NCBI GenBank assembly: GCA_937960895.1
Contig: CALCJD010000030.1
Coordinates: 1 to 48,526, forward strand
Reading direction: 5' to 3'
Origin: an uncultured Spartobacteria bacterium
GTDB lineage: Bacteria; Verrucomicrobiota; Verrucomicrobiia; Chthoniobacterales; Terrimicrobiaceae
DNA length: 48,526 bases
Shown: positions 1-7,751 of the stretch, in pieces
How the letters are laid out: the number at the start of each line of letters is the position of its first letter
Numbering within the stretch: position 1 is the first letter of the stretch
The notes under the pieces: generated by a model
Database searches by the model: none
What the model saw: only the letters and a program-made list of their open reading frames with translations
What the model was told of the DNA's origin: nothing
Position numbers and translations under genes: made by a program

Positions 1-380
1 CGCATAAAATCAATGCCCGTTGTCCAAGAAAGAATTATTTTGGACAGCCGTGTGAGGAAATAAATTCCCGTCGCATGAAAGCCCTCCTTGCCTTCCTGAG
101 AAGGCTTTTCCGCCGGTCTCAGCCGGAAACCCGGATTTTGACCCGCTGGCTGTAAATCCGGCGTCCGGATCCGCCCTCTTCCCGCAGTTTCAAGCCTCCT
201 GGCGCCGGTGGCTCCTCGCCCGGCTCCGGTGGGCACACTTTTCCGCAGGAAAAACGGGAGCGCAACGACCTCCCCGGGCCGCGCCCCATCCGCCGCAAAA
301 CGGACCGCCTCAGGCCGTTGCTTGAAAATTTCTCGCGGGGGGACCCGGCTTCGAGCTAGGTTGTCCCTTCCAACCGATTC
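1..380. other. Leader region upstream of ribBA, no recognised gene
   Basis: No convincing gene is visible in this stretch. I looked for an FMN riboswitch because riboflavin genes follow, but the conserved RFN blocks are not recognisable. A 7-bp inverted repeat lies at 21-46 and is listed separately. A 26-codon open frame at 75-155 (MKALLAFLRRLFRR...) would encode a short cationic amphipathic peptide, but the nearest GAGG is too far from its ATG to be a clear ribosome binding site. The ribBA promoter presumably lies here, but I cannot place it. Confidence 0.5.
21..46. promoter_or_regulatory. Inverted repeat TGTCCAA-N12-TTGGACA
   Basis: Two perfect 7-bp arms (TGTCCAA and TTGGACA) are separated by an AT-rich 12-nt spacer in otherwise GC-rich DNA, about 335 bp upstream of ribBA. 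It could be an operator or a hairpin belonging to a gene left of the window. No regulator family is assigned. Confidence 0.3.
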
Positions 381-1580
381 ATGAAAACGCCGTTCAACAC
401 GATTCCCGAAGTCATCGCCGACATTCGCAAGGGCCGCATGGTGATTGTCACCGACGACGCCGACCGGGAAAACGAGGGCGATCTGGTGATGGCCGCCTCG
501 AAGGTGACGGCGGCCGCGGTGAATTTCATGGCCAAGCACGGGCGGGGTTTGATTTGCGCGCCGATCACGGAGGAACGCGCGAAGACGCTCGGTTTGCAGC
601 GCATGGTCGCCCACAACCGCGAGATGTATGCCACGGATTTTACGGTGTCGGTGGATGCGGCCAAGGGCATCACCACCGGCATCAGCGCCGGCGATCGCGC
701 GACATCCATCAAGGTGCTGGCCAATCCCGATTCGCGTCCGGCGGACCTGGTTCAACCCGGGCACGTCTTTCCCCTGCAGGCCCGTCCGGGCGGCGTTCTG
801 AGGCGGGCGGGACACACCGAGGCCTCGGTCGACCTCGCGCGCCTGGCCGGTCTGGATCCCTCGGCGGTGATTTGCGAAATCCTCAACGAGGACGGTTCGA
901 TGGCCCGCCTGCCGCAACTGCGCAAGTTTGCGCGGAAACACGGTCTGAAAATCTGCAGCATCGAGGACCTCATTGCCTACCGTCGGAAGCAGGAAAAGCT
1001 GGTGGAGCGTGAGCAGACGGTAAAGATGCCCACGGATTACGGCGACTTCGACCTGCATCTGTTCCGGTCGACGGTCGACGACCGTCATCACATTGCCCTG
1101 GTCAAAGGAAACGTGTCGCCGGACATCCCGACCCTGGTGCGGGTGCACAGCGAGTGTCTCACGGGCGACGTGTTTGGATCCCGCCGTTGCGATTGCGGTC
1201 CGCAACTGCACAAGGCCCTGCGTCAGATCGACGAGGCGGGGTCCGGCGTGCTGGTTTACATGCGGCAGGAGGGACGCGGCATCGGTCTGGGTCCGAAAAT
1301 CCACGCCTACAAGCTGCAGGAACAGGGGCTCGACACCGTGGAGGCCAACGAAAAGCTCGGCTTCCCCAGCGACCTCCGCGACTACGGACTCGGGGCGCAG
1401 ATCCTGGTCGATCTCGGGGTCAAAAAAATCCGTCTCATGACCAACAATCCCCGCAAGGTGGTTGGCCTGGAGGGTTACGGGCTCGAGATCGTCGAGCAGG
1501 TTCCCATCAAGTCACCGGCCAATCCGCACAACGAAAAGTACCTCGCCACCAAGAAGAAAAAAATGGGGCACCTGCTGTAG
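381..1580 (+). CDS. ribBA: Bifunctional DHBP synthase / GTP cyclohydrolase II
   Basis: 399-aa fusion catalysing two entry steps of riboflavin synthesis: ribulose 5-phosphate to 3,4-dihydroxy-2-butanone 4-phosphate (residues about 1-205), and GTP to the diaminopyrimidine precursor (about 206-399). The first domain has DRENEGDL (28-35) and RAGHTEAS. The second has the zinc-site cysteines C259, C270 and C272 in HSECLTGD...RRCDCG, followed by RQEGRGIGL and the NNPRK segment, so both halves look intact. It is followed by ribH after 79 bp, then nusB and ftsY on the same strand. There is no strong Shine-Dalgarno sequence before the ATG, but the domain start fits this codon. Confidence 0.97.
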   Translation: MKTPFNTIPEVIADIRKGRMVIVTDDADRENEGDLVMAASKVTAAAVNFMAKHGRGLICAPITEERAKTLGLQRMVAHNREMYATDFTVSVDAAKGITTGISAGDRATSIKVLANPDSRPADLVQPGHVFPLQARPGGVLRRAGHTEASVDLARLAGLDPSAVICEILNEDGSMARLPQLRKFARKHGLKICSIEDLIAYRRKQEKLVEREQTVKMPTDYGDFDLHLFRSTVDDRHHIALVKGNVSPDIPTLVRVHSECLTGDVFGSRRCDCGPQLHKALRQIDEAGSGVLVYMRQEGRGIGLGPKIHAYKLQEQGLDTVEANEKLGFPSDLRDYGLGAQILVDLGVKKIRLMTNNPRKVVGLEGYGLEIVEQVPIKSPANPHNEKYLATKKKKMGHLL

Positions 1581-1659
1581 AGGTTCGGGGGCGCCCGGAG
1601 GGGAGACCGGAGTTTCCTCTTGCCAGCGTCCTTCTTTCGCCTTCCATTCACTTTTTTCC

Positions 1660-2145
1660 ATGTCCACAGCCCATCCCATCCGCCCGCGCAGTCTCGGCAA
1701 GGCCACGCTTTCCTTCGGCATTGTCGCCGGGCAATACAATCTCACCTACACGCAGGGACTCGTCGACCATGCCCAGCGCGAGTTGAACGAACTCGAGCCC
1801 GGCGCCAACATCCGCCTGGTCTGGGCTCCGGGGGCGTTCGAAATTCCGCTCATGGTGAAACTTCTCGCCGCGGAGAAGAAGGTGAATGCCATTCTCGCCC
1901 TGGCGGTGGTCCTTCAGGGGGAGACGGCACACGCCCAGCTCATCTCGCAGTCGGTCACCGACGCCCTGCTCCGGCTCTCGCTGGAATCCGGCATTCCCGT
2001 GATCAACGAGGTTCTGCTGCTGGATAACGAGGAACAGGCCAAGGCCCGCTGCCTCGGCACGGAAATCAACCGCGGCGTGGAGGCCGCCCGGGCCGCCATT
2101 GCCGCCGCCCGCACCGTCCGGGACCTGCTTCCCAAACCGCGCTGA
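1660..2145 (+). CDS. ribH: 6,7-dimethyl-8-ribityllumazine synthase
   Basis: 161-aa lumazine synthase. It condenses the DHBP made by RibBA with 5-amino-6-ribitylamino-uracil to form the riboflavin precursor. The family elements are in order: a GIVAGQYN strand, the WAPGAFEIP loop (about 55-63), QGETAH with the catalytic histidine at position 91, and a C-terminal block around EEQAKARCLG...NRG. The length matches the family. The ATG at 1660 was chosen because an upstream extension in this frame only reads into the ribBA 3' end. nusB starts 4 bp after the stop, so the two are almost certainly co-transcribed. Riboflavin synthase (ribE) and ribD are not in the window. Confidence 0.95.
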   Translation: MSTAHPIRPRSLGKATLSFGIVAGQYNLTYTQGLVDHAQRELNELEPGANIRLVWAPGAFEIPLMVKLLAAEKKVNAILALAVVLQGETAHAQLISQSVTDALLRLSLESGIPVINEVLLLDNEEQAKARCLGTEINRGVEAARAAIAAARTVRDLLPKPR

Positions 2146-2149
2146 TCCC

Positions 2150-2578
2150 ATGGGAGTCCGTCGTGAAGGCCGCGAGGCCGCCGTGCAATACCTTTATCTC
2201 CGCGACCTCAGCGGTGATTGCAATCTGCTCAGTTTTTACAAATTCCGGGGACTCAGTCCGGCCGCCCGCCGGTTCTGCGACACCCTGGTGCAGGGCGCCA
2301 TCGCGCACCTTCCGGAGATCGATGAGACGATCAAAAAAAACACGCAGAACTACGAACTCGGCCGGATCTCGGTGGTGGATCGCAATGTTCTGCGCGTGGC
2401 CATCTTCGAAATGCTGTTCTGTCCGGACACTCCGCCGGTGGTTTCCATCAACGAAGCCATCGAGATCGCGAAAAAATACAGCACGGAGGAATCCGGACGC
2501 TTCGTCAACGGCGTGCTTGATCAGATCCGGCTCACGCTCTCCCGTCCGGCCCGCACGCCGGCTCCGGAAAGCAAGTAG
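2150..2578 (+). CDS. nusB: Transcription antitermination factor NusB
   Basis: 142-aa all-alpha NusB. With NusE it binds boxA RNA and supports antitermination in rRNA operons. The sequence opens with MGVRREGREAAVQYLY and carries the typical DRNVLRVAIFEML helix (about 100-112) and the C-terminal INEAIEIAKKYSTEESGRFVNG signature. It sits 4 bp after ribH and 12 bp before ftsY; ribH-nusB adjacency is common across bacteria. The ATG at 2150 is preferred over a longer reading that overlaps ribH. Confidence 0.95.
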   Translation: MGVRREGREAAVQYLYLRDLSGDCNLLSFYKFRGLSPAARRFCDTLVQGAIAHLPEIDETIKKNTQNYELGRISVVDRNVLRVAIFEMLFCPDTPPVVSINEAIEIAKKYSTEESGRFVNGVLDQIRLTLSRPARTPAPESK

Positions 2579-2590
2579 CTTCGTTTGTCC

Positions 2591-3439
2591 ATGCCGCTCG
2601 GATTTCTCAAAAACTTCGTCGCCAAATTTACCGCCCAGCCGGTGGACTGGGATGAACTGGAGGAGACCCTCATCCGCGCCGACCTGGGGGTTCCGCTGAC
2701 CCTGCGCCTGCTGGACGCCGTCCGCGAGCGCGGAAAGGAAGTCACTGCGGAAACGGCGGCCGAGGTCTGCCGGGAGGAAATCCTGAAGGTCCTGCCCGTC
2801 GGCAATCCGCCCATCCGTCCCCTCCCCGCCAAGCCGAAGGCCATTCTCATGGTCGGCGTGAACGGCACGGGCAAAACCACCACCTCGGCCAAGATGGCGC
2901 ATTGGTTCCAATCGAACCGTCACACCTGTCTGCTGGTGGCGGCCGACACCTTTCGCGCCGCCGCCATCGAGCAACTGGAGGCCTGGGGCGAACGGCTCGG
3001 CATCGATGTGATGAAGGGGCAGTATGGCGGGGATTCCGCCGCGCTCTGTTACGACGCCTGGGCGAGCGCGCACCGGCGCAACATCGAGTTTGTGATTTGC
3101 GACACCGCCGGACGCCTGCACACGAAGGACAACCTCATGCAGGAGCTGGCCAAGGTGAAACGCACCCTGGCCAAGCACGATCCCGCCGCGCCGCATGAAC
3201 GCCTTCTGGTGGTGGACGCCACCACGGGGTCCAACGCGCTTGTGCAGGCGCGTGAGTTTCACCAGGCGGTCGACCTGACCGGCATCGTCCTCACCAAACT
3301 GGACGGCAGCGGCAAGGGCGGTGTTGCCGTGGCCATCCAGCACGAGTTGGGCATCCCGACCCGCTTTATCGGCACGGGCGAAAAGGTCACCGACTTCGCG
3401 CCGTTCGATCGCGAGGTGTTTGTGAACCGGATGTTGTAG
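2591..3439 (+). CDS. ftsY: Signal recognition particle receptor FtsY
   Basis: 282-aa SRP-GTPase that docks the SRP-ribosome complex at the membrane. A short N domain (about 1-80) is followed by the G domain: P-loop GVNGTGKTTT (89-98), DTFRAAA, DTAGRL, TKLDGSGKGG and the closing GTGEKVTDFAPFD. The acidic N-terminal A domain of the E. coli protein is absent, as in many bacteria. A TTG two codons upstream (2585) could be used, but the ATG at 2591 fits the family start better. It ends 32 bp before the stop of the convergent sigma factor gene. Confidence 0.96.
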   Translation: MPLGFLKNFVAKFTAQPVDWDELEETLIRADLGVPLTLRLLDAVRERGKEVTAETAAEVCREEILKVLPVGNPPIRPLPAKPKAILMVGVNGTGKTTTSAKMAHWFQSNRHTCLLVAADTFRAAAIEQLEAWGERLGIDVMKGQYGGDSAALCYDAWASAHRRNIEFVICDTAGRLHTKDNLMQELAKVKRTLAKHDPAAPHERLLVVDATTGSNALVQAREFHQAVDLTGIVLTKLDGSGKGGVAVAIQHELGIPTRFIGTGEKVTDFAPFDREVFVNRML

Positions 3440-3471
3440 GCCGCGGACGCCGGCGCCTCCGGCCTGACGGT

Positions 3472-4350
3472 TCACGCGCTTCCGGAAAACGCGGTGAGTT
3501 TACGGGGATTCCGCAGCGCGAAGATCCGGTCGATTTTTCCGCCGGTCACCGTCGCACTCAAGGCGGCCACCAGTCGGTTGTCGAAAAAGAGCAGCAGTCC
3601 GGGTCCCCCGTTGAACCAGCGGGGTTCCGCGCGGATGCGGTCCCCGGCCGGATCCCGGTGCCGCCAGATGGTCACAAAAAACTCCGCCACCCTTTCGGCG
3701 CCGCACAACACCCCCGGGGCGGTCGGCACCTGGCCGCCGCCGTCGGAATGGAGTTCGACCGATTCCGTCAGCAGCTCCTTGAGGCGGTTCATCTCCCCCG
3801 AATGGGCCGCCGCGAAAAAGGTTTCGAGGAGGCGGCGGTGCTCCTCGGCGGACCCCGGGAAGCGCGGCTTGCCCCGCCGCACGGCCACGCGGGCCCGCGA
3901 AGCCAGTTTGCGGCAAGACGGTTCGGACTTGCGCAGGATGACGGCAACCTCGTCGAACCCGTATCCAAAAACATCATGCAGCAGGAAGGCCGCGCGTTCG
4001 GCGGGCGTGAGGGTTTCGAGGGCCACCATCAGCGCAAACGAAACCGAATCATCCACACGCGCCTGCGCGGCGGGGTTGGGGTCCGCTCCGTCCAGGTAGG
4101 GCTCCGGCAGCCAGACCCCCACGTAGGTTTCGCGACGGCGGCGGGCGGATTTCAGGAAGTCCATGGCCAGACGGCTGCAGACGGTGACGAGCCAGGCCCG
4201 GGGATCGCGGATCTGCGTGCGGTCCCCGGCGCGCCAGCGAAGATAGGTCTCCTGCACCAGGTCTTCGGCGTCGGCCCGCACACCGCAAAGCCGGTAGGCG
4301 AGTCCCTCCAGCAAACCGCGGTGTTCCTCGAAGACATCGTCGGCGTCCAT
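3472..4350 (-). CDS. ECF41-group RNA polymerase sigma factor with SnoaL-like C-terminal domain
   Basis: 292-aa extracytoplasmic-function sigma factor. Region 2 (about 8-72) contains AEDLVQETYLRW, and region 4 (about 105-160) contains LTPAERAAFLLHDVFGY. A C-terminal extension of about 120 residues follows. Three marks assign it to ECF41: WLPEP in the linker (80-84), DGGG(Q) at 202-206 and NPRKL (281-285), matching the known WLPEP, DGGGK and NPDKL motifs. In this group the fused SnoaL-like domain modulates activity in place of a separate anti-sigma factor, and none is seen here. The gene lies 11 bp after the AzoR-like gene and shares its promoter. Confidence 0.93.
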   Translation of the reverse strand: MDADDVFEEHRGLLEGLAYRLCGVRADAEDLVQETYLRWRAGDRTQIRDPRAWLVTVCSRLAMDFLKSARRRRETYVGVWLPEPYLDGADPNPAAQARVDDSVSFALMVALETLTPAERAAFLLHDVFGYGFDEVAVILRKSEPSCRKLASRARVAVRRGKPRFPGSAEEHRRLLETFFAAAHSGEMNRLKELLTESVELHSDGGGQVPTAPGVLCGAERVAEFFVTIWRHRDPAGDRIRAEPRWFNGGPGLLLFFDNRLVAALSATVTGGKIDRIFALRNPRKLTAFSGSA

Positions 4351-4361
4351 TGACGAAGAAC

Positions 4362-4979
4362 CTAGTCCTCCACCGGAAGTCCGAAAAGGGCATTCACCGC
4401 CGCGCGGGCGGCGGCCAGACGTTCCGGCAGTTTTCCGTCGGGAATCCCCGTGCCTTCCAGGCAGATCTCCTCGATGCGGCTGAATCCGATGTATTGGAAA
4501 AGCGCCCGCAAAGAAGCCCCCGGATATTCCGGACTCGTTTGGGCGTTGCCGCCGCGGGCAAAAAGCACGCAGACAGACCGTCCGCCAAGCAGGCCCGAAA
4601 CCCGGCCGTCCTCTCCCCGCGCGATTGTATGACCAAAGCGCACGATGTGATCGATCCAGGCTTTGAGGGTCGACGTGATGTTGAAATTGTAAACGCCGCT
4701 GCTCACCACCACATCATCCGCGGCCCGCAATTCGGCGATCAAGGTGTCTGAAACCCGGATGCCGGCGGGAACCGGACCGTTCCCCGGATCGCCCCCGGCA
4801 TAAAACACCGCCACCGTCGCCTCGTCCAGGTGCGGCGGAGGATTGGCGGCCAAATCGCGACGGATGACGCGTCCTCCCGGATGGACCTTTTGCCAGCAGC
4901 GTTCGTAATGGTCCGCCAGCGCCCGGGAATGCGACCCGGAGTGCCGGGCGCCCGCGTCGATGCGTAAGAGTGTTTTCAT
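4362..4979 (-). CDS. FMN-dependent NADH-azoreductase-like flavoprotein
   Basis: 205-aa flavodoxin-fold reductase of the AzoR / NAD(P)H dehydrogenase (quinone) family. The start MKTLLRIDAGARHSGSHSR gives the first beta strand and phosphate-binding loop. YNFNITSTLKAWID (about 85-98) and FARGG are FMN-binding hallmarks of AzoR. Such enzymes reduce quinones or azo compounds by two electrons. It is the first gene of a two-gene unit with the ECF41 sigma factor, so it is probably the target of that regulator. A GTG at 5003 would extend it by 8 codons but would run into the promoter element. The ATG at 4979 is therefore preferred and leaves a very short 5' leader. Confidence 0.88.
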   Translation of the reverse strand: MKTLLRIDAGARHSGSHSRALADHYERCWQKVHPGGRVIRRDLAANPPPHLDEATVAVFYAGGDPGNGPVPAGIRVSDTLIAELRAADDVVVSSGVYNFNITSTLKAWIDHIVRFGHTIARGEDGRVSGLLGGRSVCVLFARGGNAQTSPEYPGASLRALFQYIGFSRIEEICLEGTGIPDGKLPERLAAARAAVNALFGLPVED

Positions 4980-4990
4980 TCCGAAGCAAA

Positions 4991-5017
4991 GACGACGCGG
5001 CACGGAACAATGTGACA
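4991..5017 (-). promoter_or_regulatory. Candidate ECF41-type promoter, TGTCACA-N16-CGTC
   Basis: Read on the minus strand, TGTCACA (5017-5011) is followed after exactly 16 bases by CGTC (4994-4991). This matches the promoter described for ECF41 sigma factors, and it lies directly upstream of the azoreductase-sigma pair. If transcription starts about 6-7 bases after CGTC, the mRNA leader before the ATG at 4979 would be only about 5 nt. The motif match is seen in the sequence; its use by the neighbouring sigma factor is inferred. Confidence 0.8.
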
Positions 5018-5285
5018 GGGCGCGGAGTTTTTTTTCAACAACGTTGGGGCGGGGTTCGTGCCGCCGCGGACCCGCGGCCGTGGTCCTGCCGTGCCCTGGG
5101 AAGGCACGCCAATTCCGATGCCCGGTCCGAGGGGGCGGCGGAGGAACGGAGCGCTACAACGTTCCCGATACGCGCCCCAGCTCCGCCAAAAACAACCAAC
5201 GGAAACGCAATTGCTTAGATCAGCCAATTCCAAGGTGCCGCGCGAGACTTGTCCGTCCGCGTTCCCTTGCTAGGATCCCCGTCCC

Positions 5286-6293
5286 GTGAACGTCACCGCC
5301 GATCGCATTCTCCGAACCGGTCTGGGATTTTGGGCATCCAAAACCCTTCTCAGTGCCGTCGAACTGGGCGTCTTCACCGAACTGGCCAGGACGCCGGACG
5401 ATTTGAACGGTCTCCGTCAGCGCCTCGGACTGCATCCGCGCGGCGCCCGTGATTTCTTTGATGCGCTCGTGGCGCTGGGATTTCTGGAACGCGAAAACGG
5501 CATCTATCGCAACACACCGGAAACCGATCTCTATCTCGACAAAAACAAAGCGTCCTACATCGGCGGCATATTGGAAATGGCCGGACACCGGCTCTACCCG
5601 TTCTGGGGTCAGCTGACCACGGCCCTGCGCACCGGGGAACAGCAAAACGAGTCGAAGGGGGGCGACGATCCGTTTGCCTCGGTGTATGCCGACCCCGGGC
5701 GGCTTGAGGAATTTCTGCGGGCCATGACGGGTGTCAGCCGTGGAGCCAATCTGGCGATCGCGGAAAAATTTCCCTGGGCCGATTATCAAACGTGCGCCGA
5801 CATCGGAACCGCCCAGGGGGATCTGGTCACCCAAATCGCCCTGGCCCACCCGCACGTGCGCGGCGTGGGTTTTGATCTCCCCGAGGTGGGTCCCGTTTTT
5901 GAAAACTACATCCAGGCAAACGGGCTCGGCGGCCGCGTCCGGTTTCAGGCCGGCGACTTTTTCCGCGACGATCTTCCCCAAGCCGACGTGCTGCTTTTCG
6001 GCCACATCCTGCACGACTGGGACCTCGAGACCAAACGCATGTTGCTGCGCAAGGCCTTTGCCTCGCTGCCTTCGGGCGGGGCTGTTGTCGTTTACGATGC
6101 CCTCATCGACGACGACCGCCGCCGGAATGCCTTTGGCCTGTTGATGAGTCTGAACATGCTGATCGAAACCCCGGGCGGCTTTGATTATTCCGGGGCGGAT
6201 TGCCTTGGCTGGCTCGCCGAAGCCGGTTTTGTCGACTGTCGTGTCGAACCTCTGGTGGGTCCGGACGGCATGGTGGTGGGAATCCGGCCCTGA
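5286..6293 (+). CDS. SAM-dependent O-methyltransferase
   Basis: 335-aa class I methyltransferase of the plant/fungal-type O-methyltransferase architecture. An N-terminal winged-helix dimerisation region (about 5-80) precedes a Rossmann SAM domain with DIGTAQGDL (172-180), the acidic GFDLPEV strand end and GHILHDWD (about 238-245), the segment that in relatives carries the catalytic histidine. The substrate cannot be told from sequence; hydroxylated aromatics or polyketides are typical. The start is a GTG at 5286, and the first helix of the family begins right there. Its last 109 bases overlap, in antisense, the 3' end of the convergent membrane-protein gene. Confidence 0.88.
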   Translation: MNVTADRILRTGLGFWASKTLLSAVELGVFTELARTPDDLNGLRQRLGLHPRGARDFFDALVALGFLERENGIYRNTPETDLYLDKNKASYIGGILEMAGHRLYPFWGQLTTALRTGEQQNESKGGDDPFASVYADPGRLEEFLRAMTGVSRGANLAIAEKFPWADYQTCADIGTAQGDLVTQIALAHPHVRGVGFDLPEVGPVFENYIQANGLGGRVRFQAGDFFRDDLPQADVLLFGHILHDWDLETKRMLLRKAFASLPSGGAVVVYDALIDDDRRRNAFGLLMSLNMLIETPGGFDYSGADCLGWLAEAGFVDCRVEPLVGPDGMVVGIRP

Positions 6294-6730
6294 CCGGGGC
6301 GGTGCGCTCGGGCTCCCCGTGGCTCGGGTTTCCTGAACAACCGGAAGGCATAGACAATGATGCCGACAGCGATGAGATAATGTACGGCACTGGCCGGCAC
6401 GGGAGCGGTCAAATCGCTGCCGAGAACCCGGTGATTCAGAATGCTCAGGATGGTGATGGGCAGTCCCATCACCAGGGCGACCACGAGCCAGATCCAGGAA
6501 TCCGCCTTCATCAGAAACAACCTTCCCATCCCCACACAACGCACCGCGAGGGCCAGAATGGCCCCGCAGACTTCGAGAACGCCCGCCGATTTATCCCGTC
6601 CGTGGGCCACTTCCACAAGTTGGAGTCCAAAGAGACCAAAAAACAGGAGGGCTCCAAAAAAGAAAACGATGCAAAGGGCCCAGACGGCAGCCGGTCTTGA
6701 ACGGTGAGTGGGGGGCGGGGAATCCGTCAT
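6185..6730 (-). CDS. Small four-helix membrane protein, unknown function
   Basis: 181-aa protein not assigned to a family. Four hydrophobic segments are visible: about 13-40, 47-72, 78-98 and 112-132. A basic, Pro/Ser-rich tail of about 45 residues follows and probably lies in the cytoplasm. GAGGGGG stands 4 bases before the ATG at 6730, supporting the start. The tail is encoded antisense to the end of the O-methyltransferase gene, so its last 36 residues may be a read-through extension. The membrane core itself does not overlap anything and looks real. Confidence 0.65.
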   Translation of the reverse strand: MTDSPPPTHRSRPAAVWALCIVFFFGALLFFGLFGLQLVEVAHGRDKSAGVLEVCGAILALAVRCVGMGRLFLMKADSWIWLVVALVMGLPITILSILNHRVLGSDLTAPVPASAVHYLIAVGIIVYAFRLFRKPEPRGARAHRPGQGRIPTTMPSGPTRGSTRQSTKPASASQPRQSAPE

Positions 6731-6807
6731 ATTCCCCCTCTCGTAACCGGGAAATCCCTCCGGGGAAAGAACGGCTTTGCGAATTTTCCCGCTACGTCCG
6801 CGTCCAA

Positions 6808-7713
6808 TCAGCCGTTCACCCCCCCGCCCCGGCGCGCGTTCCCCCGGTTCAGTTCGCGGCGAACGCTTTTGGGCGATGTGCCGTAGGCCTGCAGAAAGGC
6901 TTCGTAAAAACGACTCGGAGCTCCAAAGCCGCTTTCCAGGGCGATATCGATGATCTTTTTGTCCGAAACCGCCAGCAGCCGGCGGGCATGAAAAAGCCGG
7001 TGTTGTTTGAGATAGTCGGAAATGGTCACTCCAAGGGTCCGGCGGAAAAGCGCGGACCCGTAGTTCGGATGCAGTCCGGTGGGTGCCACGATGTCGGCGA
7101 CCGTCAGACGCTCCGTGTAGCGGCGTGCGATGGCCTCAAGCATCTTCTGAACGGCCGTCGGCGAGGCCGCTCCGGTGTCCGGTTTCGGGGGTTTTCCGGG
7201 ACGCCCGCGCGCCATGCGCAGCAGGCAGGCCTCGATCTCGAGCTGGGCGGCGCGCAGCCGCAGGGCATCCCGACTCCGCAAATCCTCCAACCACCTCTCG
7301 CATGGCGCAAGGCCGCGGTCCTGCGCGTCCGGCCAACCGATCAGACGTCCCTTCAAAAGGCGCTCGAGGAAAGGACGGGGCAGCTTCCATTGCAGGACCC
7401 AGGCAAAGGGGATGGTGAACCAATAAAACCGGGAGCCCTTCTCGACGGCCACCACCTGATGCGGTGCGGCCGCCCAGAGCACGGTCAGCTGTCCCTGCGG
7501 AATGCGTCGGATCTGTCCGCCCACCAGATAGATGATCGCCCCCTGCGTCACAAAATTGATCTCCAGCTCCTGATGCTGGTGGGCGCGGTCCATGACCGTG
7601 GGAGCCCGGAACTCCCCGGCAAAACCGAACGGCGGGGCGGAGGGAGAGGATCGGGCCGGCATGGGAGGATCTTTGATTTCGGGAGTTTTTTTCCAGAATT
7701 CGGGAGGACACAA
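6808..7713 (-). CDS. AraC-family transcriptional regulator
   Basis: 301-aa regulator with an N-terminal cupin-like sensing half (HQHQELEINFVTQGA at about 45-59) and a C-terminal pair of helix-turn-helix motifs (about 195-290) ending in IALESGFGAPSRFYEAF and YGTSPKSVRRE, the classic AraC signature. It is divergent from the Gfo/Idh/MocA gene at 7752, with only 38 bp between the two starts, so it is probably its regulator, perhaps in response to a sugar. The GTG at 7713 is uncertain; an ATG at 7662 would remove 17 poorly conserved residues. Neither has a clear ribosome binding site. Confidence 0.87.
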   Translation of the reverse strand: MCPPEFWKKTPEIKDPPMPARSSPSAPPFGFAGEFRAPTVMDRAHQHQELEINFVTQGAIIYLVGGQIRRIPQGQLTVLWAAAPHQVVAVEKGSRFYWFTIPFAWVLQWKLPRPFLERLLKGRLIGWPDAQDRGLAPCERWLEDLRSRDALRLRAAQLEIEACLLRMARGRPGKPPKPDTGAASPTAVQKMLEAIARRYTERLTVADIVAPTGLHPNYGSALFRRTLGVTISDYLKQHRLFHARRLLAVSDKKIIDIALESGFGAPSRFYEAFLQAYGTSPKSVRRELNRGNARRGGGVNG

Positions 7714-7751
7714 CCGAATTCACGGGCAAGGATGGGGAAAATTCCCGTATC

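Noticed and set aside
100..380. FMN riboswitch upstream of ribBA
   Set aside because: The conserved RFN helices and the AGGGGCGGGGTGAAATTCC-like core are not visible in the leader.
2585..2590. TTG start for ftsY
   Set aside because: An ATG follows two codons later and fits the family N-terminus; the difference is trivial.
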